In this document: positions 5,202-7,365 of the stretch, in pieces
How the letters are laid out: each line of letters begins with the position of its first letter
How positions within the stretch are numbered: position 1 is the stretch's first letter
Source of the DNA: an uncultured Granulosicoccus sp.
GTDB lineage: Bacteria; Pseudomonadota; Gammaproteobacteria; Granulosicoccales; Granulosicoccaceae
Direction: 5' to 3'
DNA length: 7,365 nt
Assembly: GCA_938016235.1 (NCBI GenBank)
Contig: CALLPU010000489.1
Span: 1 to 7,365, forward strand
Notes under the pieces: generated by a model
The model's database searches: none
Told to the model about the DNA's origin: nothing
Seen by the model: the letters and a program-made list of their open reading frames with translations, nothing else
Position numbers and translations under genes: made by a program

Positions 5202-6266
5202 GTGAGAACGTCAGGGTTGGCCGCTGCGGCTGTCGTCATTGTGCTCTGTCTCTGGATGCTGTCCGGCCTGCTGAAGCCAGATGCAAATTCAGAGCCGACC
5301 AGCGAGCCGGACACCACCGCCATGGTTGTCGAAGTTCAGGTTCTGGACATCGAACCCATGGACCGCGAAATCTCCCTGCAAGGCCATCTAGAGCCCGTTC
5401 GGCACCTGTTTCTGAGGGCCGAGACCAGCGGCACGGTAGAAAAGCTGCATATCAGCAAAGGCGCAACGGTGCGATCAGGTGATGCGCTGGTCACACTGGA
5501 TCTGGGCGGTCGGAACAACACCAGAGCCGAAGCCCAGGCTCGCGTGAAAACAGCTCGAAGCGAACAGGCGGCTGCGCAATCATTGCGTCAAAGAGGCTTG
5601 CAATCACAGTTGCAGCTGGAGCAGGCAGATGCCTCTCTGGAGGCTGCACTGGCCCAACTGGCCGCCATAGAGCTGGACATCAGCAACACGACAATATCGG
5701 CGCCGTTTGATGCCATCGTGAACGATTTGCCCGTGGACATTGGCGAACTGGTAGAGCGCGGTGATCGTGTCGCTGAACTGGTTGACGATTCCCACTTCAA
5801 TGTCAGTGCGCAGGCATCACAGCAGTTGCTCAGCAGCCTCGAACCGGGGCAATCCGTCACAGTGGATCTAAGAACCGGACAACAGCTGCCGGGGCGAATC
5901 ACCTTTGTCAGCTCCATTGCCGATCCCCAGACCCGCAGCTTCACCGTGGAAGCCCGTGTCGACAACACGAACAATGCCATCGCTGCCGGTGTCAGTGCCT
6001 CTTTGCACATACCCGTTGAAAAAGTTGAAGCCACATTTATCTCACCGTCTGCCCTGTCATTAGGCGACTCCGGAGAGCTTGGTGTCAAGGCGGTGGATAC
6101 AGACGATCGGGTGATATTTCTGCCTATCGAGATGGTCAGTACATCGCTTGACGGTGCCTGGGTAACGGGTATTCCAGCAGGCACTCGCGTCATCACGCTC
6201 GGACAGGGCTTTGTGAACACGGGTGAACGTGTCGAAGCCCGACCAGCAGACGCCAGCGTACTGTGA
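5202..6266 (+). CDS. RND efflux periplasmic adaptor (membrane fusion protein)
   Basis: This 354-residue protein is the periplasmic adaptor of a tripartite RND pump. It would link the inner-membrane transporter encoded next to it to an outer-membrane channel. An N-terminal membrane anchor spans about residues 6-24. The first half of the lipoyl/barrel-sandwich domain is GHLEPVRHLFLRAETSGTVE through GDALVTLD (61-100). A fairly short Ala/Gln/Glu-rich alpha-hairpin follows (about 106-158), then the second lipoyl half, ISAPFDAIVNDLPVDIGELV (165-184). The beta-barrel domain runs from about 198 to 272 and includes the typical DPQTRSFTVEARVDN. The membrane-proximal domain is about 275-347, ending GQGFVNTGERVEAR. 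The start is a GTG at 5202, with GGGG 8 nt upstream; an in-frame TAA at 5184 excludes much longer starts. The gene overlaps the pump gene by 4 bp. The substrate cannot be read from the sequence. Confidence 0.9.
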   Translation: MRTSGLAAAAVVIVLCLWMLSGLLKPDANSEPTSEPDTTAMVVEVQVLDIEPMDREISLQGHLEPVRHLFLRAETSGTVEKLHISKGATVRSGDALVTLDLGGRNNTRAEAQARVKTARSEQAAAQSLRQRGLQSQLQLEQADASLEAALAQLAAIELDISNTTISAPFDAIVNDLPVDIGELVERGDRVAELVDDSHFNVSAQASQQLLSSLEPGQSVTVDLRTGQQLPGRITFVSSIADPQTRSFTVEARVDNTNNAIAAGVSASLHIPVEKVEATFISPSALSLGDSGELGVKAVDTDDRVIFLPIEMVSTSLDGAWVTGIPAGTRVITLGQGFVNTGERVEARPADASVL

Positions 6267-7365
6267 ATAGCCTCATTGATGCGGCGTTTGATCGCACGCG
6301 CACGGTGATTCTGCTGCTGTTGTTTTTACTGGCCAGCGGAATCGTTGCCTATCAGAACATTCCCAAGGAGTCGGAACCCGACGTTCCCATTCCCATCATC
6401 TACGTGTCCATGAGTCACGACGGTATCTCACCGGACGACGCGGAACGCCTTCTCGTTCGCCCTATGGAGACAGAGCTGCAGAGCATCAGCGGTTTGAAGG
6501 AGATGAGTAGTACAGCCAGTGAAGGTCATGCCTCCGTGCTACTTGAATTCGACGCAGGATTCGACGGCGATACCGCCCTGGCTGATGTGCGTGAGCGAGT
6601 TGATGCTGCCAAATCACAATTGCCCGCCGCCACCGATGAGCCGACCGTCAATGAAGTCAACATCGCCCTCTTCCCGGTTTTGAACATCAGCTTGTCCGGT
6701 CCGCTGCCAGAACGCACTCTGATTCGCATAGCACGATCGATGAAAGACAAACTGGAGGCCCTTCCCGGTGTGCTGGAAGCTGATATCGCAGGAGAGCGCG
6801 AGGAGGTACTCGAAATTGTTGTCGATCCTCAAGTGATGGAAACCTATGCGCTCGACTTCGACGCCCTGTTTTCATTAATCCGCAACAACAATCTCCTCGT
6901 GGCTGCGGGGGCCATTGATACCGGCGCGGGGCGCATGGTGCTCAAAGTGCCGGGAGTTGTTGAGAACCTGGCGGATGTCTTGAATTTACCGGTCAAAGTC
7001 ACCGATACGGCAGTGGTGACATTTGGTGACGTTGCCAGCATCCGCAGAACGTACAAGGATCCAACCAGCTTTGCGCGGCTTGATGGTCAGCCGACACTCG
7101 TTCTGGAGATTTCCAAGCGGCTCGGTGCGAACATCATTGAAACCATAGAATCGGTGCGCAGCACGATAGAGGCAGAGCGTTCACTATTGCCACCCACACT
7201 CACCATCGGGTTTCATCAGGACAAGTCCGAAGAAACGCGAACCATGCTCACGGATTTACAGAACAATGTCATATCAGGCGTAGTACTGGTGATGATCGTC
7301 ATCATGGCAACGTTGGGAATTCGCTCCTCGATCCTGGTGGGTTTTGCCATACCCGGCTCGTTCCT
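6263..7365 (+). CDS. RND efflux transporter, inner-membrane pump subunit (partial, C-terminus missing)
   Basis: The frame is open from a GTG at 6263 to the window edge: 367 codons, about a third of the roughly 1,000 residues usual for the AcrB/HAE family. It would use the proton gradient to export substrates through the adaptor encoded upstream. Visible parts are TM1 at about 14-30; the signature FxxIPKESEPDVPIPIIYV-like segment just after it (NIPKESEPDVPIP, 32-44); the first porter subdomains, with GISPDDAERLLVRPME, GLKEMSSTASEG and LLEFDAGFDGDTALADVRE; DEPTVNEVNIALFPVL (125-140); PGVLEADIAGEREEVLEI (168-185); TGAGRMVLKVPG (220-231); and TM2 at about 335-352, with TM3 starting at 354. The GTG shares 4 bp (GTGA) with the adaptor stop and has no ribosome site of its own, so translational coupling is likely. 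The proton-relay Asp residues of TM4 lie beyond the window. Confidence 0.92.
   Translation, partial: MNSLIDAAFDRTRTVILLLLFLLASGIVAYQNIPKESEPDVPIPIIYVSMSHDGISPDDAERLLVRPMETELQSISGLKEMSSTASEGHASVLLEFDAGFDGDTALADVRERVDAAKSQLPAATDEPTVNEVNIALFPVLNISLSGPLPERTLIRIARSMKDKLEALPGVLEADIAGEREEVLEIVVDPQVMETYALDFDALFSLIRNNNLLVAAGAIDTGAGRMVLKVPGVVENLADVLNLPVKVTDTAVVTFGDVASIRRTYKDPTSFARLDGQPTLVLEISKRLGANIIETIESVRSTIEAERSLLPPTLTIGFHQDKSEETRTMLTDLQNNVISGVVLVMIVIMATLGIRSSILVGFAIPGSF

Noticed and set aside
5588..6220. Minus-strand open frame of 210 codons opposite the RND adaptor
   Set aside because: The plus strand encodes a complete adaptor. The antisense product is Ser/Thr-rich low-complexity sequence typical of a shadow frame.

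Overview
The window looks like chromosomal DNA of a Gram-negative bacterium, most likely a gammaproteobacterium. The signs are three predicted lipoproteins with lipoboxes, an RND efflux adaptor/pump pair, a UgpQ-like phosphodiesterase and moderate GC content by eye. I cannot name the genus. I see no tRNA, rRNA, CRISPR array, insertion sequence or phage gene. The layout is dense, with alternating strands, convergent ends and short divergent promoter regions.

Left to right: (1) the N-terminal end of a minus-strand, single-pass membrane protein with an Ala/Glu-rich tail, cut by the left edge. (2) A divergent region, then a plus-strand lipoprotein with a cysteine-containing N-terminal region and three tandem Ig/cadherin-like domains. 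(3) A minus-strand inositol-monophosphatase-family enzyme, best read as a HisN-type histidinol-phosphatase, ending 13 nt from the lipoprotein. (4) A 299-nt divergent region with a striking imperfect inverted repeat and candidate promoters both ways. (5) A small unrecognised plus-strand lipoprotein followed 41 nt later by a UgpQ-type glycerophosphodiester phosphodiesterase. (6) A minus-strand lipoprotein alpha/beta hydrolase whose 3' end overlaps the phosphodiesterase gene by 44 bp. (7) A 111-nt divergent region, then an RND adaptor and the start of its inner-membrane pump. These two overlap by 4 bp, and the pump runs off the right edge.

The genes do not form one pathway. The clear functional unit is the adaptor/pump operon; its outer-membrane channel is not in the window. 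The small lipoprotein and the phosphodiesterase are probably co-transcribed. HisN is away from any other his gene, as is common for this unlinked type. I found no convincing new multi-gene system. The items most worth a second look are the modular lipoprotein with an unrecognised N-terminal region, the hydrolase with paired cysteines beside its catalytic histidine, the 44-bp tail overlap and the inverted repeat at 2923-2971.
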